Positions 39,435 to 49,864 of a stretch of DNA of 64,000 nucleotides are shown piece by piece. How positions within the stretch are numbered: the stretch's first letter is position 1; every line of letters starts with the position of its first letter. Under the pieces are notes generated by a model. It saw nothing but the letters and a program-made list of their open reading frames with translations. It was not told the DNA's origin and ran no database searches. The stretch lies in the NCBI RefSeq assembly GCF_022512515.1, contig NZ_JAKWBK010000003.1:496001-560000 (forward strand), written 5' to 3'. The translations under genes were made by a program, and so were the position numbers. The stretch is from Paraniabella hibiscisoli (GTDB lineage Bacteria > Bacteroidota > Bacteroidia > Chitinophagales > Chitinophagaceae).

Positions 39435-39462
39435 GACAAAAGCGGTTTAAACCGCTTTTGTC
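39435..39462 (-). terminator. 28-nt perfect palindrome, probable terminator
   Basis: GACAAAAGCGGTTT followed by AAACCGCTTTTGTC, a gapless dyad 16 nt after the Gly-zipper gene on the minus strand. The lack of a loop means several central pairs must open. Confidence 0.65.
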
Positions 39463-39477
39463 TGTTATTAGTGAATG

Positions 39478-40011
39478 TTAATAACCATTTCTTTGTCTTT
39501 CTTTTTTATCAACGATAGCACCCACACCAGCTCCTGTAGCGGCTCCTATCACGCCTCCTACTACACCACCGCCCAATCGATTGTTTTTATTAGCCACGGC
39601 GCCAATTACTGCCCCTGAAGCAGCTCCTACTATAGCTCCTTTAGCAGTATGGCTCATTCCCTTTCTCTGAGGCGCAGGTGCCGGAGCAGATGCAGTACCC
39701 GACCCCGACGAACTACTGTTTCCTCGACTGCTGCCACTACTTCTGTACACCTTATTTCCTGAGCTGGAACTGCTGGATGCCGATGATCTCTAGTAGCTAC
39801 CGGAGCTACTGTTGCATTATTTTCAAGCTCCTTCTCTGCTTCAATTTTTTCACGTATCTCGCTTTCCATTTTCCATTTTTGATATTCAGCAAGACCTAAC
39901 GTATCCTGTACCTGTACAGAGCGGTATCGCTATCTTTTTTCTGCTTGTACATGATAGTATAAAAAAGGTAAATAATACCGATACTATCATTAAAATGTTG
40001 AACTTTTTCAT
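39478..40011 (-). CDS. Glycine-zipper membrane protein, two frameshifts
   Basis: About 178 residues. It begins MKKFNILMIVSVLFTFF, a membrane anchor or signal, followed by a helical linker (EYQKWKMESEIREKIEAEKE), a Ser-rich stretch (KVYRSSGSSRGNSSSSGSG) and a C-terminal Gly-zipper pair (GAIVGAASGAVIGAVANKNN, GGGVVGGVIGAATGAGVGAI). Frames change near 39925 and 39790, one base each. Gly-zipper proteins of the YMGG type insert in the envelope; no function is known for this one. It lies next to the LEA-like lipoprotein on the same strand. Confidence 0.65.
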
Positions 40012-40168
40012 AACCTCTAATTTTGTCTGGTAATAATAATGATCTATGTCACACTAAAGACAAAAAACTATGCCAAATAGGTTGTCCGGTAGTTCTTAAA
40101 AAAAACCTAATAGCGCTAACCAATTGATTTCAATGAGGTAATAAAAGTCGATTAGCAAACAAAACGAA

Positions 40169-40196
40169 ATAAAAAAGCCGTTTCTTGCGAAACGGC
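40169..40196 (-). terminator. nusG terminator
   Basis: Minus strand GCCGTTTC, loop GCAA, GAAACGGC, then six T. It lies 24 nt after the nusG stop, so the operon ends here. Confidence 0.85.
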
Positions 40197-40219
40197 CTAA
40201 ACAACTTTTATAAAACAGA

Positions 40220-40810
40220 TTAAATAATCTTCTCTACCTGCATGTAATTCAGCTCTACCGGTGTTGAACGTCCGAATATCTTTACAATAACCTTCAACTT
40301 CTTCTTCTCATCGTTCACTTCTTCAATAATACCGTTAAAGTCATTAAATGGTCCTTCAACAATCTTAATAGTTTCACCTACAATATAAGGCTCGATCATG
40401 CTAACACCACCCGCCTCATTCATTTCATCCATGCGGCCCAGCATCTTATTTACTTCGGCCTTACGTAAAGAAATGGGGTTATCCTTTCCTAAAAAATGAA
40501 TGACACTATTGGTTCCAACTACCAGGTCACGCAAATCATCGCTCATCTTACCATCCTGCACTTCAATCATTACATAACCAGGATAATAGTTTCTTTCGCG
40601 CATTACCTTCTTACCATTCTGCACTTTATACACTTTTTCTACAGGTAAAAAAACCTGTTGAACAAGCGTTGCAAAAGGGCTGCGGGAAATTTCTTTATCC
40701 AGATACTCCTTAACCTTGCGCTCCTTACCGCTCACCACACGCAATACATACCATTTGGTATCTATTTGTGGAGTTTCTGCGGGTTTATCGTCAACAATAT
40801 TCTCTACCAT
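40220..40810 (-). CDS. nusG: Transcription termination/antitermination factor NusG
   Basis: 196 intact residues. The NGN domain begins KWYVLRVVSGKERKVKEYL and contains NYYPGYVMIEV; the C-terminal KOW domain is IVEGPFNDFNGIIEEVN. It binds RNA polymerase and couples it with Rho or the ribosome. It lies 3 nt after secE. Unlike the usual order, no rplK follows; a terminator closes the operon. Confidence 0.95.
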   Translation of the reverse strand: MVENIVDDKPAETPQIDTKWYVLRVVSGKERKVKEYLDKEISRSPFATLVQQVFLPVEKVYKVQNGKKVMRERNYYPGYVMIEVQDGKMSDDLRDLVVGTNSVIHFLGKDNPISLRKAEVNKMLGRMDEMNEAGGVSMIEPYIVGETIKIVEGPFNDFNGIIEEVNDEKKKLKVIVKIFGRSTPVELNYMQVEKII

Positions 40811-40813
40811 CTC

Positions 40814-41011
40814 TTAGCTGTATAATATTTTGTACAAGAAGTTAAGACCACCACCTGCTAAAAAGTCCATTACCCAAACCAACAGTGTAATGAGGATGGT
40901 AGCAACCAATACAATCATAGTAGATTGCTGTAACTGAGCCCAATCAGGCCAGGTTACTTTTTCAGCTAATTCTTTATAGCTATTTTTTAAATAATTGCCG
41001 AATTTGTTCAT
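40814..41011 (-). CDS. secE: Preprotein translocase subunit SecE
   Basis: 65 intact residues: an amphipathic helix (NYLKNSYKELAEKVTWPDW, with the conserved KVTWP), then one membrane helix (MIVLVATILITLLVWVMDF). It clamps SecY in the SecYEG channel. It lies between tRNA-Trp and nusG, the standard place. Confidence 0.95.
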   Translation of the reverse strand: MNKFGNYLKNSYKELAEKVTWPDWAQLQQSTMIVLVATILITLLVWVMDFLAGGGLNFLYKILYS

Positions 41012-41014
41012 CTA

Positions 41015-41085
41015 TAAAGTTTAAAGTTTAAGATTCAAGGTTTAAAGTTCCGGCTGTTGCCACGATCTAACTTTAAACTTTAAAC
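41015..41085. repeat. Inverted heptad repeat between tRNA-Trp and secE
   Basis: Left 41015-41050 has 7-bp units AAGTTTA, AAGTTTA, AGATTCA, AGGTTTA, AAGTTCC. Right 41069-41085 is AACTTTAAACTTTAAAC, the reverse complement of the same unit. The two can pair around a GC-richer loop. Confidence 0.65.
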
Positions 41086-41104
41086 ATCAAACAACAAATG
41101 ATTG

Positions 41105-41175
41105 CACGGGCACTAGGATTCGAACCCAGATCAACGGTTTTGGAGACCGGTATCCTACCATTGGACGATGCCCGT
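41105..41175 (-). tRNA. tRNA-Trp(CCA)
   Basis: Acceptor ACGGGCA/TGCCCGT, anticodon loop CTCCAAA giving CCA, T loop TTCGAAT. It lies between tuf and secE as in many bacteria. Confidence 0.95.
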
Positions 41176-41239
41176 AAACTAATTAGCTAATTAGCGAACT
41201 GCTAATTAGCTAATTGTAGTATTTCAAAGAAATTAATTC

Positions 41240-42426
<1,187 letters not shown>

Positions 42427-42471
42427 TGTTATCTGTTTTTAAAGTTGTTTTTATATTCTTGTACGATACAG

Positions 42472-42479
42472 CAAATTTA
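42472..42479 (-). promoter_or_regulatory. Possible tuf-proximal promoter element
   Basis: Minus strand TAAATTTG, 46 nt before the tuf ATG, matches TAnnTTTG; tuf may have its own start besides read-through from the tRNAs. Confidence 0.4.
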
Positions 42480-42526
42480 CTAAAAGGTTTGTTGCGTCGT
42501 CTGTTTGTACTATTGTACACAGTTGG

Positions 42527-42598
<72 letters not shown>

Positions 42599-42606
42599 GT
42601 TTGCCT

Positions 42607-42684
42607 AAGCTGACAGCTGACTGTTGTAGGTTGACAGTTCTCATTCTAATCGCTGTCTTCCGTTATCTCATCTCTGCCATCTAC
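42607..42684. repeat. Inverted heptad repeat between tRNA-Gly and tRNA-Thr
   Basis: Forward 42609-42643: GCTGACA, GCTGACT, GTTGTAG, GTTGACA, GTTCTCA. Reverse 42652-42684: on the other strand GATGGCA, GAGATGA, GATAACG, GAAGACA. The edges (GACAG and CTGTC) are complementary. Confidence 0.5.
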
Positions 42685-42688
42685 AAAG

Positions 42689-42761
42689 AGCGGGAGACCG
42701 GGCTCGAACCGGCCACCTGAAGCTTGGAAGGCTACCGCTCTACCAAATGAGCTACTCCCGC
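42689..42761 (-). tRNA. tRNA-Gly(TCC)
   Basis: Acceptor GCGGGAG/CTCCCGC, anticodon loop CTTCCAA giving TCC, with one T-T mismatch in the GTAGC/GCTTC stem. Confidence 0.92.
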
Positions 42762-42854
42762 TAATAGTTCCAAACCGGAATTTCCAATTTGAAACTCAAA
42801 GAACTACTCTTTATTAACTTACCAACACATTGGCTTATTAGCTAATTAAGAAAG

Positions 42855-42937
<83 letters not shown>

Positions 42938-42943
42938 ATGTTA

Positions 42944-43020
42944 GTTTAAAAGTTGAGAGGTTGAAAAGTTGAAAAGAAATATCCTTATCAACATGTCAAC
43001 CGGTAAACTAGTTAACTTAA
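42944..43020. repeat. Inverted heptad repeat between tRNA-Thr and tRNA-Tyr
   Basis: Forward 42944-42976: GTTGAGA, GGTTGAA, AAGTTGA, AAAG. Reverse 42982-43020: on the other strand CAGTTAA, GTTAACT, AGTTTAC, CGGTTGA, CATGTTG. Confidence 0.5.
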
Positions 43021-43023
43021 CTG

Positions 43024-43095
43024 AGCCGAAGAAGGAGTCGAACCCGCGACCTGCTGATTACAAATCAGCTGCTCTACCAACTGAGCTACTTCGGC
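43024..43095 (-). tRNA. tRNA-Thr(TGT), copy 2
   Basis: Same sequence as the copy at 22122-22193. First gene of the Thr-Tyr-Gly-Thr-tuf cluster. Confidence 0.92.
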
Positions 43096-43567
43096 TTTTA
43101 AATAAAGAACTAAATTTTTCAGATTTTCTACTATTCTGTAGCATTACAATTAATAGCACCCTCAAAATTTGGAAGGCAAAAGTAGGGGAATTTTCCAAAC
43201 CTCAAAATACCCAAACAATATTTTTATAAAAATTTATTGTCACCTGTCTTTTTTCCTCTCATACCCCGGAAAATCACTGTTAATCTGCTTTTTTAAGACC
43301 CTTTATGAGTTGCAACAATTACGCGCTCCTGTTAAACGTTAAATCCTATATAAAGATGCGCTGCACAATATCGGGTACGTCATTGATATCATTGAAATGG
43401 GGACATAAATACTTATACAAAAATGTACGTATTGCCAGGGAGCCATTCTACCACTCGTCCCTTTTAACAATATAATTGTTATAATTCACATTATTTTTAT
43501 TTAAAACCACTATAAGGGCAACAACCTGTTGTAAAACTGTAAATTTTGTAACACCAGAACTATTTGT
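43096..43567. other. Divergent intergenic region with tRNA-tuf promoter
   Basis: About 470 bp without genes between the tRNA-tuf operon and the receptor gene. Near the tRNA end it holds a good leftward promoter (see 43177-43205). The rest is AT-rich; a TAAATTTTG just before the receptor is one base longer than consensus. Nothing else was seen. Confidence 0.5.
43177..43205 (-). promoter_or_regulatory. Promoter of the tRNA-tuf operon
   Basis: On the minus strand TTG (43205-43203), 18 nt, then TACTTTTG (43184-43177). Both -33 and -7 elements of the Bacteroidota consensus are present, the best match in the window. Confidence 0.6.
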
Positions 43568-46022
43568 CATGCACATTCATCCGCTGTTTAGATTTTTTTA
43601 TCACTGATCTTTCTCCTCACGGGCACCAGCTATACAATTTTAGCACAACAGGGTTCCATTAAAGGAAAGCTCGAAGGACTAGCCGAAGGTGAACTACCTG
43701 TACTAAACCTGATAACTGCAAAAGACTCTGCACTGGTTAAAACAACCCTGCCCGACTCTACCGGGAAATTTGACTTTAACCAGTTAAAAGAAGGAGACTT
43801 CATCCTGAACATTAGCCATGTTGCTTATCAACCTTATTACAGCAAGCTGATCTCAATTAATAATGCCGGCCCGGTAATCAACCTTGCGACCATTCAGCTG
43901 GCGCCGAGAATCAGCGAACTGGAAACGGTAAAAGTGTCTGCAACAAAACCATTCATACAAAGAAAAATAGATCGTGTAGTGGTTAATCCTGATGCGCTGA
44001 TCAGTAATGCCGGTACCACCTCGCTCGATGTACTTGAAAAAGCTCCGGGGTACTGGTTGATGTAGATGGAAATATTTCTATGAAGGGCAAACCGGGAGTA
44101 GTGGTATTCATCGACAACAAGCCCACCTATATGGCTTCCGGAGACCTGGCCAATTATTTACGTTCACTTCCGTCAAGTTCCATTGAAGCTATAGAACTGA
44201 TGACAACACCTCCGGCAGGCTATGATGCAGCAGGCAACGCAGGCATCATCAATATTAAATTAAAAAAGAATACAGTAAAGGGATTAAATGGTGGCATCAA
44301 TCTTAGCTATGGCCAGGGAAAGTACATGCGTTCGAATAACAGCTTTAATTTCAACTACCGCATTAACAAGTTCAATCTCTTCAGCAACTTTAGCTGGAAT
44401 CAAAATAACAGCTACCAGGATCTTACAATTAACCGGTATTATTACAAGCCTGACGGAACTTACAATTCGGCGTTTTCGCAAAACTCTTACATAAAAAGAA
44501 AATCTACCGGTCAAAATGCAAGGATTGGCGTGGATTATTATCTGAGCAAAAAATCAACTCTTGGAGCGGTTTTGTCTGGATTCATTAACCCCGGCGAATC
44601 GGGAATACTCAACAATGCACAGGTACTGAATGCCAATAACACCCCCACATCTTTGATTAATGCGGTAAGCGAATCCGACAGGAAATGGATCAACGGAAGT
44701 GCCAACCTGAACTACAGTTATAAACTTGACGAAAAAGGAAAAGAATTAACGGCCAATGCAGATTATATCTCCTATCGCGCCGATCAAACACAAAGCCTGA
44801 TTAACAGTAGCTTTACACCCGACCGCGGATTGACGGACCGCTCACTTCTGGAGTCCACACTTCCGGCAACCATAAAAATACAAACAGCTAAAGTAGATTA
44901 CGCTCACCCTTTTGAAAAGGCTGGCAAAATGGAAATAGGGATCAAAAGCAGCTTTGTAAATACCGACAACACCGCATCTTTCTCTGACGTTGTGAATGAT
45001 GTTGCTACACCCAATTATGAGTTCTCTAACCGTTTTAAATATAAAGAGAATATTAATGCGGTTATTTGAACTATTCAAGGGACTGGGATAAGTTTTCTCT
45101 GCAATTGGGCTTGCGTCTTGAGAATACCAGGATCAACGGGCATCAGTTAGGCAATCCGTTGATTTCAGACTCCAGCTTTACAAGAGATTATACGGGCCTG
45201 TTCCCTACCCTTTACCTGGCCTATCGTGTGGATAGCGCTCAGAAACATCAATTGGGTTTTTCTTTAGGCAGAAGGATAGACCGGCCTGATTACCAGGATT
45301 TGAACCCGTTTACCTACCCTATTGACAGGTTTACTTACTATGGCGGAAATCCGTTTTTAGTTCCCACTTATTCGTATAACCTGGAGGTATCGCATACCTA
45401 CAAAAACAAGATCACCACATCGCTCGAATACAGTATAATAAAAAACCTGATACAGGAAACCAATGAACAAAAAGGAACCATATACTACAGCAGGCCAGGT
45501 AACTATGGACAGCAAACGGTTTTTGGTCTTACCATGAATGGTAGCCTGCAGCCTTATAAATGGTGGACCCTGCAATTATATACAGAGTTTAAAAATGTAG
45601 GGTTCCAATCCATTCTTTACGGGCAAACACTGGATGAGAAGAGGTGGTATTGGTATATCGGCCCCACCAATCAATTCACTATCACCAAAAACCTAAGTGC
45701 AGAGTTGGCAGGCTCCTATCAAACAAGAATATTATCAGGGCAGTTTCTTACGATCCCTGTATGGCAGGTACGTACCGGGCTTTCTCAGAAAGTACTAAAA
45801 GGAAATGGTACTGTACGGTTGAACTTATCAGATATCTTTTATACCAATCAACCAGGCGGCGATATCAGGAATATTGCTAACTCAAAAGCTAACTGGCTTA
45901 GCAAACTGGACAGCCGTGTATTTACGATAAGTTTCTCTTACAGGTTCAACAAAGGTAAAACACTTAATATACGGCAGTCTGGCGGATCAGAGTCAGAGAA
46001 AGGCAGGGTTCGAGCAAGCTAA
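43568..46022 (+). CDS. TonB-receptor-like outer-membrane protein, three frameshifts
   Basis: One gene of about 818 residues. Once a T is restored in the T7 run near 43595 it has a signal peptide (FFLSLIFLLTGTSYTILAQQ). A carboxypeptidase-regulatory-like domain (GSIKGKLEGLAEGELPVLN) is followed by a plug region (DVLEKAPGVLVDVDG, SIEAIELMTTPPAGYDAAG) and a large barrel of the OMP_b-brl_3 group with SYRFNKGKTLNI at the end. Other breaks lie near 44049 (one G) and 45062 (one T). No SusD partner is next to it. Likely an outer-membrane transporter; the substrate is unknown. Confidence 0.85.
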
Positions 46023-46054
46023 TTTTACAGATAAAAGTCAGAAAATAACGAGCA

Positions 46055-46086
46055 CAAAAAAGCCCCACGCAGGTTGCGTGGGGCTT
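46055..46086. terminator. Bidirectional terminator of receptor gene and hpf
   Basis: AAGCCCCACGCA (46060-46071), loop GGT, TGCGTGGGGCTT (46075-46086); on the minus strand it is followed by T6, serving hpf. Confidence 0.9.
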
Positions 46087-46098
46087 GTAGTATTTTAT

Positions 46099-46398
46099 TT
46101 AAGCAATCAACTTTTCTTTTCGTCTTTTAACCTGGTTTACCAAAGAATCGAAAGCGGCTTCAAATGATTCTTCAAAGGACTTACTGGTGGATTTAACAAA
46201 GAAACTATGACGGGGCACATGCACTTTTATCTCCACAATCTTGTCCTTAATGTTATGTACCACGTTATCCAGTTTTAGAAAAACATCCGACTCAATAATG
46301 CGATCATGAAACGTATTTAACTTATCCATTTTGCGGCTCACCAATTCAATAAGTTTCTGATCGGCATTGAAATTAACCGTTTGAATGTTTACATTCAT
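46099..46398 (-). CDS. hpf: Ribosome hibernation promoting factor, short form
   Basis: 99 intact residues of the HPF/RaiA family: MNVNIQTVNFNADQKLIELV, then VEIKVHVPRHSFFVKSTSKS, ending in a basic tail (VNQVKRRKEKLIA). It binds the decoding site of idle 70S ribosomes. No long-form C-terminal domain is present. Directly downstream of xerC, in the rpsU-xerC-hpf order usual for Bacteroidota. Confidence 0.9.
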   Translation of the reverse strand: MNVNIQTVNFNADQKLIELVSRKMDKLNTFHDRIIESDVFLKLDNVVHNIKDKIVEIKVHVPRHSFFVKSTSKSFEESFEAAFDSLVNQVKRRKEKLIA

Positions 46399-46529
46399 AG
46401 TTCATATATTTAAGAGTGAATAATCGAAATAAATTCTGTTTCAAAGAACTGTTTTAGCTTACAAACTAAAGTTACTAAAAACAACACCTATTCTCAAAAA
46501 ATTATTTGCTAAAGTTTTTATATAAAAAT

Positions 46530-47428
46530 TCAGGCTTTGGGGTGGGCATTTTTATACACTTCTTTTAGCTTTTCGATTGTATTATGCGTATAAACCTGGG
46601 TCGCGGCCAGGCTGGAATGGCCCAGCAATTCTTTAACTGCATTTAACTCAGCGCCATTATTTACCAGGTGGGTTGCAAATGTATGCCGAAGCACATGCGG
46701 GCTTTTTTATCGAGTGTTGCTACTTCAGAAAGTACTTTTTCACGAGAAGATAGGCATACTTAGGATACAACTTATTACCTTTTTCTGTAACCATCAATTC
46801 TGTTGCCGGCTGCTCAAACTCTTTTCTTTTAGCGCAATATATTCTTCTATCTCTTGTAATATGTCTCTTGTAAGAGGGATACTGCGCTCCTTATTGCCCT
46901 TACCCAAAACTTTCACCTGCTGCCGGTTAAAATCTACCTGATTTTCCTTCAGGTTGATCAGCTCGCTTAAACGCATACCGGTAGCATAAAAGAGCGTCAT
47001 CAGCATTTTCTCGTTCAGGGTTTTCCAGCTTTCGGTAGCAGTTTCTACCCTGTTCTTCAATACCGCAACGTCGTCCTCCTTAATAAACACAGGTAAACGC
47101 TTGTTGGTCTTTGGAGAAACAATTTTAGCCATCGGGTTGGCCTGGATATTCCCGAGTTTGAGGTGATATTTAAAGAAAGATTTAAGCGTGGATATTTTAC
47201 GGTTAATGCTCCGGGATGTGAGCTTATTTTCTTTCAATTCGACCAGCCAGCTTCTTACATGCAGGTAATTCAACTCTATAAAATTGACATCCCCGTATAC
47301 ACTCAGCAAAAACAGGTTAAAATCCTGCAAATCTGTACCATAGGCAAGTATAGTATGCTGGGAAAACCTTTTTCAAATTTCAAAAAATTGATAAAAGGGT
47401 CTATTTGCTCTTTGAATGTGTCAGACAT
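46530..47428 (-). CDS. xerC: Tyrosine recombinase XerC/XerD-type, two frameshifts
   Basis: About 299 residues from MSDTFKEQIDPFINFLKFEK. The N-terminal SAM-like DNA-binding domain is followed by the catalytic domain: GMRLSELINLKENQVD (Arg), VLGKGNKERSIPL (Lys), then after a break near 46805 LRHTFATHLVNNGA (His-x-x-Arg type box), LGHSS and the nucleophile Tyr in TQVYTH. Another break lies near 47360 (KGFSQHTILAYGTDLQDFN is restored). The size and lack of extra domains fit the housekeeping XerC that resolves chromosome dimers at dif. A second Xer is not in the window. Confidence 0.88.
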
Positions 47429-47482
47429 GAAAAAAGTCCTACAATTATGTAGGACTGCAATTTATTTAAAATCTTATTCTAA

Positions 47483-47680
47483 TTATAATTCGATTTTACC
47501 GCTGGCGATCTGCTGCTTGTAAACGGCTTTTAAAACCTGGCCACGACGTCTTATCGAAGGCTTAATAAAAGCTTGACGTTCACGCAATTGTAAAAGAACT
47601 TTAGATTTCTCAAATTTCTTTTTGTACTTTTTTAGCGCTTTATCAATGTTTTCGCAGTCTTTAGAATCTATAATTAACAT
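47483..47680 (-). CDS. rpsU: 30S ribosomal protein S21
   Basis: 65 intact residues, strongly basic: MLIIDSKDCENIDKALKKYK, LRERQAFIKPSIRRRGQVLK. Typical for bS21, which in Bacteroidota helps sequester the anti-Shine-Dalgarno end of 16S rRNA. First gene of rpsU-xerC-hpf. Confidence 0.95.
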   Translation of the reverse strand: MLIIDSKDCENIDKALKKYKKKFEKSKVLLQLRERQAFIKPSIRRRGQVLKAVYKQQIASGKIEL

Positions 47681-47787
47681 AATTTATATACCTCCCTTTG
47701 GTAAATTTTTTAAGAGTGCAAAGATAGTATATTCTTTTTTACAAACAAATATTTTGGATATTATGTTATTGTGTAGAAATTAGCGCC

Positions 47788-48383
47788 ATGTTTACAGGTA
47801 TTATTGAAGCTTTAGGGGTTGTAAAGAAAGTAGCCATCGCAGGCAGTAATAGAACATTCTGGGTAGAAAGCCCCATCAGCCATGAATTAAAGGTAGATCA
47901 AAGTGTAAGCCATAACGGAGTATGCCTTACTGTAGAATCTATAGCAGCTGGCATTCATTCGGTGACGGCTATTGATGAAACCCTTCAAAAACCAACCTGG
48001 GAACCTTGCGGGAAGGAGATTTGCTTAACCTGGAACGTTGTATGATCATGAACGGCCGGCTGGATGGCCATATTGTACAAGGTCATGTAGACGGTACAGC
48101 CCAATGTATCTCCGTATCAGAAAAGGAAGGAAGCTGGGAATATGAATTTCAGTTTGACGAACAGTTTGCTCCTTTAGTTATCGAAAAAGGCTCTGCCTGT
48201 GTCAACGGTATCAGCTTAACTGTTTTTGACGTTAAAAGAAGCAGTTTTAAAGTCGCTATCATCCCCTACACTTATAATCACACCAATATTAAAGAGGTCG
48301 CAGCGAGCAGTACCGTAAACATTGAATTTGACGTAATAGGCAAGTATATTATGCGTAAAAACGAACTAAATCATCAACGCTGA
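47788..48383 (+). CDS. ribE: Riboflavin synthase alpha chain, one frameshift
   Basis: About 198 residues made of two lumazine-binding repeats: MFTGIIEALGVV and SHNGVCLTVES in the first, GHIVQGHVDGTA and ACVNGISLTVFDV in the second. It joins two lumazine molecules to riboflavin. One A is missing near 47989 (CAAAAACC, needs A6), restoring TLQKTNLGTLREGDLLNLER. The other rib genes are not nearby. Confidence 0.93.
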
Positions 48384-48523
48384 TACTACTAACAAACTGT
48401 AAGACAAGACAAACTGTGTATTACTAAAAAAGTTTCCGGTTCAGGAGCGAACACTAACAGGCCTCATTGTAGTTTCCTGCTTCAACCACCTGTTATTTTT
48501 TTCAATATTATTTTTTTGTTGCA

Positions 48524-48531
48524 TATTTTTG
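48524..48531 (+). promoter_or_regulatory. Possible promoter -7 element of JmjC gene
   Basis: TATTTTTG matches TAnnTTTG, 22 nt before the ATG. Confidence 0.35.
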
Positions 48532-48553
48532 TAGCTTGTTTAAATAAGAAGCG

Positions 48554-49426
48554 ATGAATTTAAGACCTATCCCAACGGTTGAGAATCTTTCTCCCGCCGA
48601 CTTTAAAGCCAGCTACTACAATACCTATCAGCCACTGATCATTAAAGGACTTGCCCGGCAGTGGCCAGCTTATAACAAATGGAACTGGGACTACTTTATT
48701 GACATTGTAGGGACGAAAGAAGTGGGTGTATATAATAATGTAAAGAGTGATTCTTACACGCCCATCAATACAGCAGATGCTTACATGAAATTTGGCGAAT
48801 ACCTGCAAATGGTAAAAAAAGGGCCAGTTGACCTGCGCATTTTTCTGTTTAACATATTTCAACACGCGCCTCAAATTGTACAAGACTTTTCGTGGCCTGA
48901 CGAATACATGAAGGGCTTTGTAAAAAGATTCCCCATGTTATTTGTAGGCGGCCAGGGTGCTATCACCCATATGCATTTCGATATAGATCTTAGTCATATA
49001 TTACACACCCAATTTGCAGGGCGCAAGCGGGTGTTATTATTTCCTTTTGAAGAACAGCATAAATTGTACAGGAAACCCTGGGAAGTGCTAAGCCTTGCCA
49101 ACTACGCTCATTACAATGAGCAATTTGATTATGACAACTTCCCTGCGGTAAAACTTGCTAACGGCTATGAGGCTATACTCGAACACGGTGATACCCTATT
49201 TATGCCCGCAGGTTACTGGCACCACATGGAATATATTGACGCAGGCTTTGCTATGAGCCTTCGTGCCCTGCAGAGCAGTATCGGTGGTAAACTGAATGGC
49301 GTATGGAATCTTTTCGGTATGCGCAATATTGATACACTGATGAAAAAACAGCACCTAAGTGGTGGTACGACCGAAAAAAGAGAAATTATATCAATACGCT
49401 GCCAGGAGCTGGCTGCTGCCAAATAA
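48554..49426 (+). CDS. JmjC/cupin-8 family putative hydroxylase
   Basis: 290 intact residues. The double-stranded beta-helix has the Fe(II) site HMHFD (about residues 138-142) and the distal His in GYWHHMEY (about 220-227), with RKRVLLFPFEE between. It starts PTVENLSPADFKASYYNTYQ, the usual approach to the cupin-8 fold. Members are 2-oxoglutarate-dependent oxygenases that hydroxylate proteins, such as ribosomal proteins or others. The target is unknown. No lesion; a single-gene transcript. Confidence 0.85.
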   Translation: MNLRPIPTVENLSPADFKASYYNTYQPLIIKGLARQWPAYNKWNWDYFIDIVGTKEVGVYNNVKSDSYTPINTADAYMKFGEYLQMVKKGPVDLRIFLFNIFQHAPQIVQDFSWPDEYMKGFVKRFPMLFVGGQGAITHMHFDIDLSHILHTQFAGRKRVLLFPFEEQHKLYRKPWEVLSLANYAHYNEQFDYDNFPAVKLANGYEAILEHGDTLFMPAGYWHHMEYIDAGFAMSLRALQSSIGGKLNGVWNLFGMRNIDTLMKKQHLSGGTTEKREIISIRCQELAAAK

Positions 49427-49465
49427 TCATTCCGTTACAGAACGAAAATCTCGATAATTTTTATA

Positions 49466-49790
49466 CTCACTTCAACGGCGTTTTACTCTTTAATACGTTG
49501 GCTGGCATTAATAAGTCATGCTCCATAAAAGCATTAGATAGCGAGAGCTCCCTAAAGCCTGTTTGGATGGTATCACATTTTGCGACACCATAATGCAACT
49601 TCACTCTCTGTCAGCTTAAAGATGAAAGCTACAGGAAAGCGTTCTGTATTTCACTTCACCTACTTCATTCAATCTTCTTGTTTCCACCCCATAGATTTCA
49701 GCCAGGTCACGCCCCAACCCGCCGGACGGGTAGGCATCACTTTCTGGCCGCGCAGCAAATAGATTTTACTGATTTTTCAGGTGATTACAG
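49466..49790 (-). pseudogene. Decayed ORF6N-domain gene
   Basis: On the minus strand successive frames give KIYLLRGQKVM, then DLAEIYGVETRRLNEVGEVK, then ERFPVAFIFKLTESE, then AFMEHDLLMPANVLKSK, matching the ORF6N (KilA-N-associated) domain in order. Four or more breaks within 320 nt plus stops and changed residues show real decay, unlike the single losses elsewhere. No intact start or C-terminal part. Such domains are usual in phage and mobile-element proteins. Confidence 0.75.
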
Positions 49791-49864
49791 GATGGAAGTA
49801 GCATTTCATCATGCCTCCCGCTAAAATGCACTATTTTCGCGGCCCGTGAAAAGAGAATATTGCA

